This document shows positions 52,604 to 61,206 of a stretch of 64,000 nucleotides of DNA, piece by piece; positions within the stretch are counted from its first letter, which is position 1; the number at the start of each line of letters is the position of its first letter. A program made the translations under genes and the position numbers. The DNA is from Janibacter melonis (lineage in GTDB: Bacteria; Actinomycetota; Actinomycetes; Actinomycetales; Dermatophilaceae). The stretch covers positions 47,396 to 111,395 of the forward strand of contig NZ_JAJBZM010000001.1 of the NCBI RefSeq assembly GCF_020567375.1, written 5' to 3'. The notes under the pieces were generated by a model, which did not search any database, had not been told where the DNA came from, and saw only the letters and a program-made list of their open reading frames with translations.

Positions 52604-55279
52604 GTGAGCCGACTTCTCCTCCTCGACGGGCACTCCCTGGCCTACCGCGCGTTCTTCGCCCTGCCGGTGGAGAACTTCTCCACGAGCACCGGGCAGCACA
52701 CCAACGCGGTGTACGGCTTCACGGCGATGCTCATCAACGTCCTGCGCGACGAGCAGCCGACCCACGTCGCGGTGGCCTTCGACATCTCCCGCCAGACCTT
52801 CCGCAGCGAGCAGTACGCGGAGTACAAGGCGACCCGCTCGGCCACCCCCGGCGAGTTCCAGGGCCAGGTCGCGCTGGTCCGCGAGATCCTCGACGCGCTG
52901 CGCATCCGGCACGTCGGCATCGAGGGCTACGAGGCCGACGACGTCATCGCGACCCTGACGACGATGGCCCGGGCGCAGGACATGGAGGTCGTCATCTGCA
53001 CCGGCGACCGCGACGCCTTCCAGCTCGTCAGCCCGCAGGTCTCGCTGCTCTACCCCGTGCGAGGCGTCTCGGAGGTGTGGCGGATGGACCCTGCGGCCGT
53101 CGAGACGAAGTACCTCGTGCCGCCCGAGCGCTACAGCGACCTCGCCGCCCTCGTCGGCGAGACGAGCGACAACCTGCCCGGTGTGCCGGGCGTCGGCCCG
53201 AAGACCGCGGCGAAGTGGCTCGGACTGTACGGCGACCTCGAGGGCGTCGTCGCCCACGCCGACGAGATCAAGGGCAAGGCGGGGGAGTCCCTGCGGGCTC
53301 ACCTGCCCGACGTCCTGCGCAACCGGCGGCTCAACCACCTCCTGCGCGACCTCGAGCTGCCGGTCGAGATCGCCGACCTGGAGCGCGTCTCGTGGGACCG
53401 CGAGGAGGTGCACCGGGTCTTCGACAGCCTCGAGTTTCGCGTGCTGCGCGACCGGCTCTTCGAGACCTTCGAGACGACGACCGACGAGGTGAGCGGCGGT
53501 CTCGAGGTCCAGGGCTCCGTTCTCGCCGGGGGCGAGCTGGCCCCGTGGCTGCAGGAGCACGCGAGCACCGACGCGCTCGTCGGTCTCGACGTCGTCGGGT
53601 CCTGGGGCCGGGGGAGCGGTGAGGTGAGCGCGCTCGGGCTGTCCACCGGCGAGGGCGAGGCGGCCTGGGTCGACGTCGTCGACCTCGACCCGCGCGACGA
53701 CGCCGCCCTCGCGGCCTGGCTGGCCGACCCGGCCCGGCCGAAGGCGATGCACGACGCGAAGGGGCCGATCCACGCGCTGCGGGCCCGTGGATGGGTCGTC
53801 GACGGGCTGAGCGTCGACACCGCCCTCGCGGCCTACCTCGTGCGGCCCGACCAGCGCTCCTACGACCTCGGCGACCTCGTCGTGCGTCATCTCGGTCGCG
53901 AGCTGCGCGTCGAGGACAGCGGCGACGCCGACCAGGGCCAGCTCGACTTCTCCGCGGACGACGACGAGGCCGCCCAGGCCTCGATGGTCCGGGCCCGGGC
54001 GGTCGTCGACCTCGCCGAGGTGCTCGTCGACCAGGTCGAGCAGACCGGTGGCACCGAGCTGCTGCACGGCGTCGAGCTCCCCCTCGTGCACGTGCTCGCG
54101 GCGATGGAGCAGGCCGGCATCGCCGCCGACCGCGAGGCGCTGACCACCCTCGAGGCCGACTTCGCCGACAAGGTCTCCCAGGCCCAGCAGGACGCGTGGG
54201 AGGCGATCGGCGACGAGCAGATCAACCTCGGCTCGCCCAAGCAGCTCCAGGTCGTCCTCTTCGACACCCTCGGCCTGCCCAAGACGCGCCGGACGAAGAC
54301 CGGGTACACGACCGACGCCGAGGCGCTGGCCGACCTCTACGTCAAGACCGAGCACCCCTTCCTCGAGGCGCTGCTGCGTCATCGTGACGCCGCCCGGCTG
54401 CGGATCACCGTCGAGGGGCTCATCAAGTCCGTCGCCGACGACGGGCGGATCCACACGACCTACCAGCAGACGATCGCCGCGACCGGCCGGCTGTCCTCGA
54501 CCGACCCCAATCTGCAGAACATCCCGATCCGCACCGAGGAGGGCCGGCGCATCCGTGAGGTCTTCGTCGTCGGGCCCGAGGCCGAGTGCCTGCTCTCGGC
54601 CGACTACAGCCAGATCGAGATGCGCATCATGGCCCACCTGTCCGGTGACGAGGGGCTCATCGAGGCCTTCCAGTCCGGCGAGGACCTCCACCGCTTCGTC
54701 GGGTCGCGCGTCTTCGGGGTCGAGCCGCAGGACGTCACGTCCGAGATGCGCAGCAAGGTCAAGGCGATGAGCTACGGCCTGGCCTACGGGTTGTCGGCCT
54801 TCGGCCTCTCTAGGCAGCTGACGATCAGCGCCGGCGAGGCCAAGGGCCTCATGGACGAGTACTTCGAGCGCTTCGGCGGGGTGCGTGACTACCTCCAGGA
54901 GGTCGTCGTCCAGGCCCGCGCCACCGGCTACACCGAGACGATGCTCGGCCGCCGTCGCTACCTGCCCGATCTCACGAGCTCGAACAGGCAGCGTCGCGAG
55001 ATGGCCGAGCGGATGGCGCTCAACGCACCGATCCAAGGGTCGGCGGCCGATGTCGTCAAGGTCGCGATGCTCGGCGTCGACACCGCGCTGCGCGAGCAGC
55101 AGCTGAGCTCACGGGTGCTCCTCCAGGTCCACGACGAGCTCGTCGTCGAGGTCGCCCACGGCGAGCGCGACCAGGTCGAGGCTCTCCTGCGCGAGCAGAT
55201 GGGCAGCGCGGTGCCGATGGACGTCCCGCTCGAGGTGAGCATCGGCTCTGGGCGCTCCTGGCACGACGCCGCGCACTAG
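52604..55279 (+). CDS. polA: DNA polymerase I
   Basis: An 891-residue repair and Okazaki-fragment polymerase. The 5' nuclease domain (about 1-300) has LLLDGHSLAYRAFFALP and GYEADDVIATL. The central 3'-5' exonuclease-like domain (about 310-480) has lost its metal ligands: motif I reads GLDVVGSWG where an Asp-x-Glu is expected, so proofreading is probably absent, as in mycobacterial Pol I. The polymerase domain is intact: motif A DYSQIEMRIMAHLS, motif B KVKAMSYGLAYGLS and motif C LLQVHDELVVEV. It is leaderless from GTG 52604. Confidence 0.96.
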   Translation: MSRLLLLDGHSLAYRAFFALPVENFSTSTGQHTNAVYGFTAMLINVLRDEQPTHVAVAFDISRQTFRSEQYAEYKATRSATPGEFQGQVALVREILDALRIRHVGIEGYEADDVIATLTTMARAQDMEVVICTGDRDAFQLVSPQVSLLYPVRGVSEVWRMDPAAVETKYLVPPERYSDLAALVGETSDNLPGVPGVGPKTAAKWLGLYGDLEGVVAHADEIKGKAGESLRAHLPDVLRNRRLNHLLRDLELPVEIADLERVSWDREEVHRVFDSLEFRVLRDRLFETFETTTDEVSGGLEVQGSVLAGGELAPWLQEHASTDALVGLDVVGSWGRGSGEVSALGLSTGEGEAAWVDVVDLDPRDDAALAAWLADPARPKAMHDAKGPIHALRARGWVVDGLSVDTALAAYLVRPDQRSYDLGDLVVRHLGRELRVEDSGDADQGQLDFSADDDEAAQASMVRARAVVDLAEVLVDQVEQTGGTELLHGVELPLVHVLAAMEQAGIAADREALTTLEADFADKVSQAQQDAWEAIGDEQINLGSPKQLQVVLFDTLGLPKTRRTKTGYTTDAEALADLYVKTEHPFLEALLRHRDAARLRITVEGLIKSVADDGRIHTTYQQTIAATGRLSSTDPNLQNIPIRTEEGRRIREVFVVGPEAECLLSADYSQIEMRIMAHLSGDEGLIEAFQSGEDLHRFVGSRVFGVEPQDVTSEMRSKVKAMSYGLAYGLSAFGLSRQLTISAGEAKGLMDEYFERFGGVRDYLQEVVVQARATGYTETMLGRRRYLPDLTSSNRQRREMAERMALNAPIQGSAADVVKVAMLGVDTALREQQLSSRVLLQVHDELVVEVAHGERDQVEALLREQMGSAVPMDVPLEVSIGSGRSWHDAAH

Positions 55280-55292
55280 GCGCTCGCAGCCC

Positions 55293-56354
55293 TCAGCGCG
55301 TATCCGTCGGCCCGTCGACGAGGGCGTCAGCGAGGCGGGCCCGCTCGTCGGTCCGCGCCCCGGCGCCGAGCGCGCACCGGGTCAGCCGGGCACCGGCTGC
55401 GACGACCGCGCCCGGGCCGAGCGCGCTGCGCTCGACCTCGGCACGGTCCTCGACCACCGCGTCGGCCATGACGACGCTGCCCGTCACGACCGCGCCCGGG
55501 CCGATCCACGCCCCGGCGTGCACGGTGCTCCCCGCCCCGACCTGCGCGCGAGGGTCGACGTGGGCCTCGGGGTGCACCCACGCGGTCGCACCGGTCGCTC
55601 GCTCGGCGCGGGGGCTGCCGCGCAGCACGGCGTCCGCCGACGCGGCGACGAGGGCGGCGGGGGACCCGACGTCGACGAAGTACGCGTCGTCGACGTGCGC
55701 GCGCACCGTGCGCCGCGCGACGAGCCCGGGCAGCACGTCGCGCTCCAGCGAGAGCGGTGCGTCACCGCTCGCGCCGAGGTCTCGCCCCAGTCGCCGCCGC
55801 ACGACGTAGGTGCCGGCGTTGACGAGCCGGGACGGGGGAGCGTCGGACTTCTCGACGAAGGCGGTGACCACCCCTTCGCCCTCGACGACGACGCTGCCGT
55901 ACGCCCGGGCGTCGGCCACCTCGCGGACGTGGAGCACCACCTCGACCTCCCGCGGGGAGCACGCGAGCACGGCGAGCTGGGCGGCGAGGTCGTGACCGGT
56001 GAGCAGGTCGCCGTTGAGCACGACGACCGGGTCGTCCGGCTCGCCGGGGAGGAGCGCACCGAGCGCCGCCCCGAGCGCACCGCCGGTGCCGAGCGGCTCC
56101 TCCTCGACCGAGCAGCGCAGCCGCAGCCCGAGGTCCTCGGCGACCGGGTCGAGGACGGCGAAGTCCGCAGCACGGTAGGAGGTCGCGACGACGACCTCGC
56201 GCACGCCGATCTCGGCGAGCATGCGCAGCTGGTGCACGACGACCGGCTCGCCACCGACCGGCAGGAGGGGCTTCGGGGTGCTCGCGGTGAGCGGACGCAT
56301 CCGGGTGCCGAGCCCGCCGGCGAGAACGACACCGGCCGCGGGGGAGACGCTCAC
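55293..56354 (-). CDS. Sugar nucleotidyltransferase with C-terminal hexapeptide repeats (GDP-mannose pyrophosphorylase-like)
   Basis: A 353-residue NTP-transferase. GVVLAGGLGTRMRPLTASTPKPLLPVGG at about residues 7-34 is the nucleotide-binding signature; VVVLNGDLLTG near 107 holds a metal-binding Asp; FVEKSDAPPSRLVNAGTYV near 163 and YFVDVGSPAAL near 220 complete the fold. The last 100 residues show left-handed beta-helix repeats (GSTVHAGAWIGPGAVV). The mannose-1-phosphate guanylyltransferase assignment is likely but other NDP-sugars are possible. GTG overlaps the upstream acyltransferase stop as GTGA. It converges on polA with only 13 bases between. Confidence 0.86.
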   Translation of the reverse strand: MSVSPAAGVVLAGGLGTRMRPLTASTPKPLLPVGGEPVVVHQLRMLAEIGVREVVVATSYRAADFAVLDPVAEDLGLRLRCSVEEEPLGTGGALGAALGALLPGEPDDPVVVLNGDLLTGHDLAAQLAVLACSPREVEVVLHVREVADARAYGSVVVEGEGVVTAFVEKSDAPPSRLVNAGTYVVRRRLGRDLGASGDAPLSLERDVLPGLVARRTVRAHVDDAYFVDVGSPAALVAASADAVLRGSPRAERATGATAWVHPEAHVDPRAQVGAGSTVHAGAWIGPGAVVTGSVVMADAVVEDRAEVERSALGPGAVVAAGARLTRCALGAGARTDERARLADALVDGPTDTR

Positions 56355-58330
56355 GACCCGGCGAGGGTCGTCAGCGGGCGGTCCTCGCCGACGGCCTGCA
56401 GCTGCGGCGCCAGCCAGGTCCAGAAGGTCTCGCCGGAGTCCTGCGTGAAGTGGATGCCGTCGCCGTAGAGCTCGTCGTCGCCGAGCATCGGGCGGTACCC
56501 GCCGTCGCACAGCAGGGCGTACTGGTCGACGACGGGCAGGTCGCGGGTGCTCGCCCAGTCGCGGACGACGTCGTTGAGCCGCTGCACGTAGCGGTCGTCG
56601 TTGGTGCGCGTGACCTCCTCGTTGCCGCCGAGGTCGGGCATGCGGTGGCACGCGACGTCGACGAGGACGACGCGGGCGCCGCCGACGGAGAGGTCGTCGA
56701 CCATCGCGGCGAGCTGCTCGCGCAGGTATCGCTCGTACTCCGGGCTGCCGAAGGTCAGCGTCCGCCCGTCGACGGACCGGTCTGTGAGGAAGGTGTGCGG
56801 CACGAAGAGCGCGACGACGTCCGCCTTGGCCTCGAGCACCGCCGCCGACCAGTCGTCGCGCCACTGGCGGCACTCGGCGGGGGTGCGCACGAGGGCGCCG
56901 CCGTTGACCTTGTCGGCCGGCAGGGCGTCGCACCCGACGTGCGTGTGCCCGGTGACGGCGAGGTCGGGGTAGGCGGAGGAGTCGTAGGCCTCGAGCAGGC
57001 TCGCCGGCACCGAGTTGCCGACGAGGAGCACGTCGAGGCGCTCCGGCCCGGGTCGGTAGGGGCCGGCCTGGATCGTCACGACGTCGGCGGGGTCGGTGCT
57101 CGCCGGGCGCAGGGCCGAGCCGAGGGCGGGCAGGGTCGCGGCCCCGACGACGAGCGCGGGGACCGAGGCGACGGCGACGGCGCGCCCCAGCGCGGGCACC
57201 CGCGGGACGAGGGCCCGGACGCCGTGGTGGCGCACCGGCTGCTCGACCCACAGGTAGGAGGCGGCGGCGAGCGCGAGGCTGAGGACGACCTGGAGGGCGA
57301 AGGTCGCGAGCTCGGGCAGCCCGGTGCGCGCGGGGGTGAGGAAGATCATCACCGGCCAGTGCCACAGGTACAGCCCGTAGGAGACGAGGCCGACCCGGCG
57401 CAGCGGCTCGAGGGCGAGCAGACGCTGGGTCGGCGACGGGGTGCTGCTCGCCGCGGCGAGGACGACGACGGCCACCGCGAGGCACATCGGCAGAAGGAGC
57501 CCGCCGAGCAGGGCGTCCTGGGCGGCCGTGGCCCACCAGAAGCAGGACAGGACGAGGAGCAGCGCCGGCAGCGCCGCGACCCGGGCGGCCTGGTCGACGC
57601 GGCGGGCGGCGGCGGCCGGCAGGGCTCCGGGCCCGCGGGCCACGAGCGCGGCGACCATCGCGCCGGCCAGCAGCTCGTGGGCCCGGGTGTCGGTGCCGTA
57701 GTAGACCCGGCTCACGTCCGCGCCCGGGGTGTGCAGACCGGCCATGAGAGCGGCCGAGACGAGGGCGAGACCGCCGAGGACGAGGGCGATCCGCACCCGG
57801 CGCCGGGTCCAGACGAGCAGGAGCGAGAGCACGAGGGGGAAGAGGAGGTAGAACTGCTCCTCGACCGCGAGCGACCACGTGTGGCGAAGGGGGGAGGGCA
57901 CCGCGATCTGGGCGAAGTAGGCCTCGTCGCCGAGCAGGAAGCGCCAGTTGGCGACGTAGCCGAGCGTCGCGAGGACGTCGGTGCCGACGGAGGCCCGCTG
58001 CCCGACGGGGGAGAGGAGGGCGGTGAGCGCGACGACCGCGAGCAGGACGAGGAAGAGGGCCGGCAGCAGGCGGCGCATGCGGGCCAGCCAGAAGCCGGCG
58101 AGGTGGATCGAGCCCCACCGGCGGTGCTCGGCGAGCAGCAGCGAGGTGATGAGGAAGCCGGAGATGACGAAGAAGACGTCGACGCCGAACCACCCGCCGG
58201 GGAGCGCGCGCTCCACCCCGTGGTAGACGACGACCGCGAGGACGGCGAGCGCCCGCAGGCCGTCCACGGCGGGACGGTAGGTCAGGGACCGGTGCGGATG
58301 AGGGGTGCGCGCTGGAGAGGCCGAGGTCAT
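56351..58330 (-). CDS. Membrane acyltransferase with C-terminal SGNH domain (OafA/YrhL type)
   Basis: A 659-residue O-acyltransferase that probably acetylates an envelope polysaccharide or lipid. The acyltransferase-3 domain (about residues 15-385) has ten or so membrane helices and the motifs YRPAVDGLRALAVLAVVVYH, GGWFGVDVFFVISGFLI, RRLLPALFLV and HTWSLAVEEQFYLLFPLVL. The extracytoplasmic SGNH domain (about 430-659) has the DxxH pair in DGIHFTQD, but its first block reads VGNS where GDS is usual. AGGGAGC precedes the ATG. It is cotranslated with the nucleotidyltransferase. Confidence 0.9.
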   Translation of the reverse strand: MTSASPARTPHPHRSLTYRPAVDGLRALAVLAVVVYHGVERALPGGWFGVDVFFVISGFLITSLLLAEHRRWGSIHLAGFWLARMRRLLPALFLVLLAVVALTALLSPVGQRASVGTDVLATLGYVANWRFLLGDEAYFAQIAVPSPLRHTWSLAVEEQFYLLFPLVLSLLLVWTRRRVRIALVLGGLALVSAALMAGLHTPGADVSRVYYGTDTRAHELLAGAMVAALVARGPGALPAAAARRVDQAARVAALPALLLVLSCFWWATAAQDALLGGLLLPMCLAVAVVVLAAASSTPSPTQRLLALEPLRRVGLVSYGLYLWHWPVMIFLTPARTGLPELATFALQVVLSLALAAASYLWVEQPVRHHGVRALVPRVPALGRAVAVASVPALVVGAATLPALGSALRPASTDPADVVTIQAGPYRPGPERLDVLLVGNSVPASLLEAYDSSAYPDLAVTGHTHVGCDALPADKVNGGALVRTPAECRQWRDDWSAAVLEAKADVVALFVPHTFLTDRSVDGRTLTFGSPEYERYLREQLAAMVDDLSVGGARVVLVDVACHRMPDLGGNEEVTRTNDDRYVQRLNDVVRDWASTRDLPVVDQYALLCDGGYRPMLGDDELYGDGIHFTQDSGETFWTWLAPQLQAVGEDRPLTTLAGS

Positions 58331-58357
58331 GCTCCCTGCTTCGGGTCAGTGGCGGCC

Positions 58358-58363
58358 AGTATG
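58358..58363 (-). promoter_or_regulatory. -10 box of the acyltransferase promoter
   Basis: CATACT on the minus strand gives a leader of about 20 bases that contains AGGGAGC before the ATG at 58330. Confidence 0.4.
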
Positions 58364-58404
58364 ACCCACCTCGCGTCCGGCGCGAAGCGGTCGTGACCGA
58401 TGGG

Positions 58405-58410
58405 TAGTCT
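58405..58410 (+). promoter_or_regulatory. -10 box of leaderless promoter for the small membrane protein
   Basis: TAGTCT is followed by seven bases and ATG 58418, with no Shine-Dalgarno sequence. Confidence 0.55.
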
Positions 58411-58417
58411 TCGCGGC

Positions 58418-58984
58418 ATGTCTGACTCCACCGGCGAATCGCGCACCCTGACCTCGCTGTCGAACGGCGCGCGATGGTCGATCGTCCTGGGCCTGCCCTT
58501 CCTCATGCTGGCGGCCTACTTCTACCTCACCCCGATCTCCCTGGCCCAGGGCGGGCGCGAGGGCGGGTACTTCTTCTGCGGCTCGGCGGCCAGCCCGAAC
58601 GTCGAGGCGGCCAAGACGTGCGACGGCCCGGAGACCTCCAACCGCTACAAGGCGGCCGCGGCTCTCGGCGCCGGGCTGGGCGTGCCGGTGCTCGGCCTCG
58701 TCCTCTTCGGCACGACCCGCCGCACGCAGTCGGCGCGCGACATCGACCTCCGGCACGACGACGACCTCGACGAGGACCGTGACGGCCTGCGCCGCGACGA
58801 GCGTGAGGCCCGCCACGAGCGGCGGGGCCGGCGCTCCCCGTTCGACGACGAGCGTCGGCGCGACGAGCCGGCGCGCGGGCGCACCGCGCGGCGACGCGAC
58901 GAGGAGGACGACGTCGACTCGCTCGACCTCGACGACGAGCCCCGTCGGGCGCGTCGTCGCTCCGACGACGACTGGGACCGCTGA
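58418..58984 (+). CDS. Small membrane protein with highly charged tail, function unknown
   Basis: A 188-residue protein with two hydrophobic segments (about residues 20-38 and 78-98) on either side of an outer loop that holds two cysteines (FFCG and KTCDGP). From residue 105 the protein is almost only Arg, Asp and Glu in alternating clusters, a low-complexity polyampholyte that must face the cytoplasm if the topology is right. I do not recognise the family. It is leaderless and shares one base of its stop with the methyltransferase start, so the two are coexpressed. Confidence 0.7.
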   Translation: MSDSTGESRTLTSLSNGARWSIVLGLPFLMLAAYFYLTPISLAQGGREGGYFFCGSAASPNVEAAKTCDGPETSNRYKAAAALGAGLGVPVLGLVLFGTTRRTQSARDIDLRHDDDLDEDRDGLRRDEREARHERRGRRSPFDDERRRDEPARGRTARRRDEEDDVDSLDLDDEPRRARRRSDDDWDR

Positions 58985-59820
58985 TGGACCTCGCCCGCTT
59001 CCTCGACGGGGTCGAGGAGGCCTTCGCCGGCGACCCGCAGGACAACGAGCCGGTCGACGCCCGCTACGGGCAGCTCGTGCAGGACGTCGCGGGGTACACC
59101 TCGGCGGCCGAGCTGGCCGTGCTCAACGTCGCCGCCCGGCTGCTGCCGCCCGACGAGTGCTACCTCGAGGTCGGCTCCTACAAGGGGCGCTCGATGTGCG
59201 GGGCGGTGCAGGGCGTCGACGACCGCGTCTTCTACGTCCTCGAGAACTACCTCGAGTTCGGCATGCAGGGGGAGCAGGCCCGCCAGGAGCTGCACGACAA
59301 CCTCGCGCGCCACGCCGCGCACGCCGACGTCCGGCTGCTCGAGGGCAACTGCTTCGAGCTGCTGCGCCGCCCGGGGCTGCTCGACCGCCCGGTCGGGGTC
59401 TACTTCTACGACGGCGAGCACACGGCGACCTCGCACTACCTCGCCCTGGGCATGATCGAGCCGTGGCTGGCCGACGAGGCGCTCGTGCTCGTCGACGACG
59501 CGACCTACCCGATGGTGAGCGACGCCCACGACGCGTACATCGCGCGGCACCCGCAGTGGCGGGTCGAGCGCCGCTGGGATGCGCGGTCCAACGACGACCC
59601 GCTGTGGGCCAACGGCCTGCACGCCCTGAGCTTCCGCCGCGACGCGGCGAGCGCCCGGGGCAGCGCGGAGACCTTCGACGTGCGCTGGCGTCGTCTCGCG
59701 TACGCCGGTGCCCTCGGCCCGGGGCAGAAGGCCGCGTGGAAGGCGATCCACACCTACCCCGGTCTCGTGCCCCTCGCCAAGAAGCTCTACCCGAGCAAGA
59801 AGGCGAGCACGATCGACTGA
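58984..59820 (+). CDS. Class I SAM-dependent methyltransferase-like protein
   Basis: A 278-residue protein with a Rossmann-type core. CYLEVGSYKGRSM near residues 59-71 matches motif I (the SAM loop, with GSYKG as in surface-polysaccharide methyltransferases), FYDGEHTATSHYLAL near 140 matches the aspartate/histidine region, and LVLVDDATYPMV near 168 follows. Such proteins modify sugars or lipids of envelope glycans; the substrate is unknown. ATG overlaps the preceding gene by one base. It converges on the flippase gene with a 4-base gap. Confidence 0.75.
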   Translation: MDLARFLDGVEEAFAGDPQDNEPVDARYGQLVQDVAGYTSAAELAVLNVAARLLPPDECYLEVGSYKGRSMCGAVQGVDDRVFYVLENYLEFGMQGEQARQELHDNLARHAAHADVRLLEGNCFELLRRPGLLDRPVGVYFYDGEHTATSHYLALGMIEPWLADEALVLVDDATYPMVSDAHDAYIARHPQWRVERRWDARSNDDPLWANGLHALSFRRDAASARGSAETFDVRWRRLAYAGALGPGQKAAWKAIHTYPGLVPLAKKLYPSKKASTID

Positions 59821-59824
59821 GCGT

Positions 59825-61084
59825 CTACTCGCTCGTCGCGTGGAGGGCTTCGGCCGTCTCGGGGCTGTCCGGGCCCGGGGTCTGCTCGTCGCGGGGCACG
59901 AGGAGCGCCCCGACGACGGCGACGACGCCCGCACCCAGTCCGGCGACGAGGAGGACCTGGCCCGGGCTGTCGTGCCAGACGAACCAGATCGCGGCGACCT
60001 CGACGACGACGACGGCGAGCGTGAGCCAGCCCAGGGCGCTGCGCCCGGCGCCGATCTCGGCGAAGAGCCACAGCTGGACGAGCGCCCACATCGTGCCGAC
60101 GACGGCGAACCACACGAGCAGCGGCTCGGCGTCGGCGTACTGCGCACCGCCCGTCACCCGCACGAGCAGGCCCGGCACGACGGCGCACACGAGGGCGACG
60201 AGCAGACCGAGGACGACGACGACCGCACCCGCGCCCCGGACGGTGCGCTGCCGGCCGGCGCCGCTGCCGGCGGCGACGGGCACGACGCTCAGCGCGACGA
60301 ACTGGGTGCCCCAGAAGACGACCCTGCCGAAGAGGGCGGCGAGGGCGTAGGCCCCCGACTCCTCGCGGGTCAGCAGGTGGCGGGCGAGGAGCAGGTCGAG
60401 GCTCGTCAGGGCCATGAGCGCGGCGAGCGCGGCGTTGGAGCGCACGAGCTCGGCGAGCACCTCGCGAGCACCCGCCCCGGACGGGGTGGCCAGGCCACGC
60501 AGGAGGAGCGTCCCCGCCGCCCAGGTGAGGACCGCCGCGGTGCAGGTGGCGGCGAAGACCTCGTGGACGGCGAGATCCGCGAGCACCGCGACGGCGCCCG
60601 CGACGACCCGGGTGCCGGCGGTGACGAGGTAGAGCACGGACAGCCGGCCGAGGCGGCCCTGCCCGAGCAGGACGCCCTGCTGGGCCCCGGTGATCGTCAT
60701 CGGGACGAGCGTGAGCCCCAGCCACACCGCGGAGGCCGCGCTCTCGAGGTGGAAGGCGTCGCGCAGGGCGGGCGCGAGGAGCACGACGGCGGTCGCGAGG
60801 ACGAGACCGACGACGGCGGACAGCGCGGCACCGGAGGTAGACCGCCCGTCGCGGCGGGCGCCCTCGCCCTGACGCCGGGCGACGACGAGCTGCATCGCCC
60901 CGGCGGGCATCGCGCAGAGGATCCCCACGGTGTTGAGCGCCGAGAAGCCGCCGAAGTCGGCCGGCCCGAGCGTCGAGGAGAGCAACGCGACGAAGAGATA
61001 ACTCATGACGTTCGCCGCACCCATGGCGACGCCGAGCAGGGCGCTCGCCGCACGGGTCGACCGGGCGGGCAGGATCCGTGTCAC
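59825..61084 (-). CDS. Polysaccharide flippase-like membrane protein (MOP superfamily)
   Basis: A 419-residue protein with about twelve hydrophobic segments through its length and a short polar, acidic C-terminus. SYLFVALLSSTLGPADFGGFSALNTVGILCAMPAGAMQLVVARR near residues 30-72 resembles the first repeat of Wzx/MATE-type lipid-linked sugar exporters. The second half has the matching LARHLLTREESGAYALAALFGRVVFW element. The substrate is probably an undecaprenyl-linked glycan. GTG 61084 has GGGAGGAGG just upstream; the longer frame to 61204 overlaps the divergent promoter and is rejected. Confidence 0.8.
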   Translation of the reverse strand: MTRILPARSTRAASALLGVAMGAANVMSYLFVALLSSTLGPADFGGFSALNTVGILCAMPAGAMQLVVARRQGEGARRDGRSTSGAALSAVVGLVLATAVVLLAPALRDAFHLESAASAVWLGLTLVPMTITGAQQGVLLGQGRLGRLSVLYLVTAGTRVVAGAVAVLADLAVHEVFAATCTAAVLTWAAGTLLLRGLATPSGAGAREVLAELVRSNAALAALMALTSLDLLLARHLLTREESGAYALAALFGRVVFWGTQFVALSVVPVAAGSGAGRQRTVRGAGAVVVVLGLLVALVCAVVPGLLVRVTGGAQYADAEPLLVWFAVVGTMWALVQLWLFAEIGAGRSALGWLTLAVVVVEVAAIWFVWHDSPGQVLLVAGLGAGVVAVVGALLVPRDEQTPGPDSPETAEALHATSE

Positions 61085-61122
61085 GACCCCTCCTCCCGGG
61101 CTGCGTGGGCTGCTGACGGGCG

Positions 61123-61128
61123 AGGCTA
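61123..61128 (-). promoter_or_regulatory. -10 box of the flippase promoter
   Basis: TAGCCT on the minus strand gives a leader of about 30 bases that contains GGAGG before GTG 61084. Confidence 0.4.
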
Positions 61129-61158
61129 CTCGCCAGTACCCCTCCCGGGGACGTCGGT

Positions 61159-61164
61159 TATGCT
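61159..61164 (+). promoter_or_regulatory. -10 box of the AftD-like gene
   Basis: TATGCT would start transcription near 61171, leaving a leader of about 36 bases before GTG 61207. It is divergent from the flippase promoter. Confidence 0.4.
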
Positions 61165-61206
61165 CGCACGGTTCGTCCGAGCCCCGACAGCCCGTGGAGT
61201 CCATCA

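Noticed and set aside
55280-55292. Terminator between polA and the nucleotidyltransferase gene
   Set aside because: Only a weak 5-bp GCGCT/AGCGC inverted repeat spans this 13-base gap.
59815-59840. Terminator between the methyltransferase and flippase genes
   Set aside because: GAGCG/CGCTC gives a 5-bp stem overlapping the stop codons, too weak to call.
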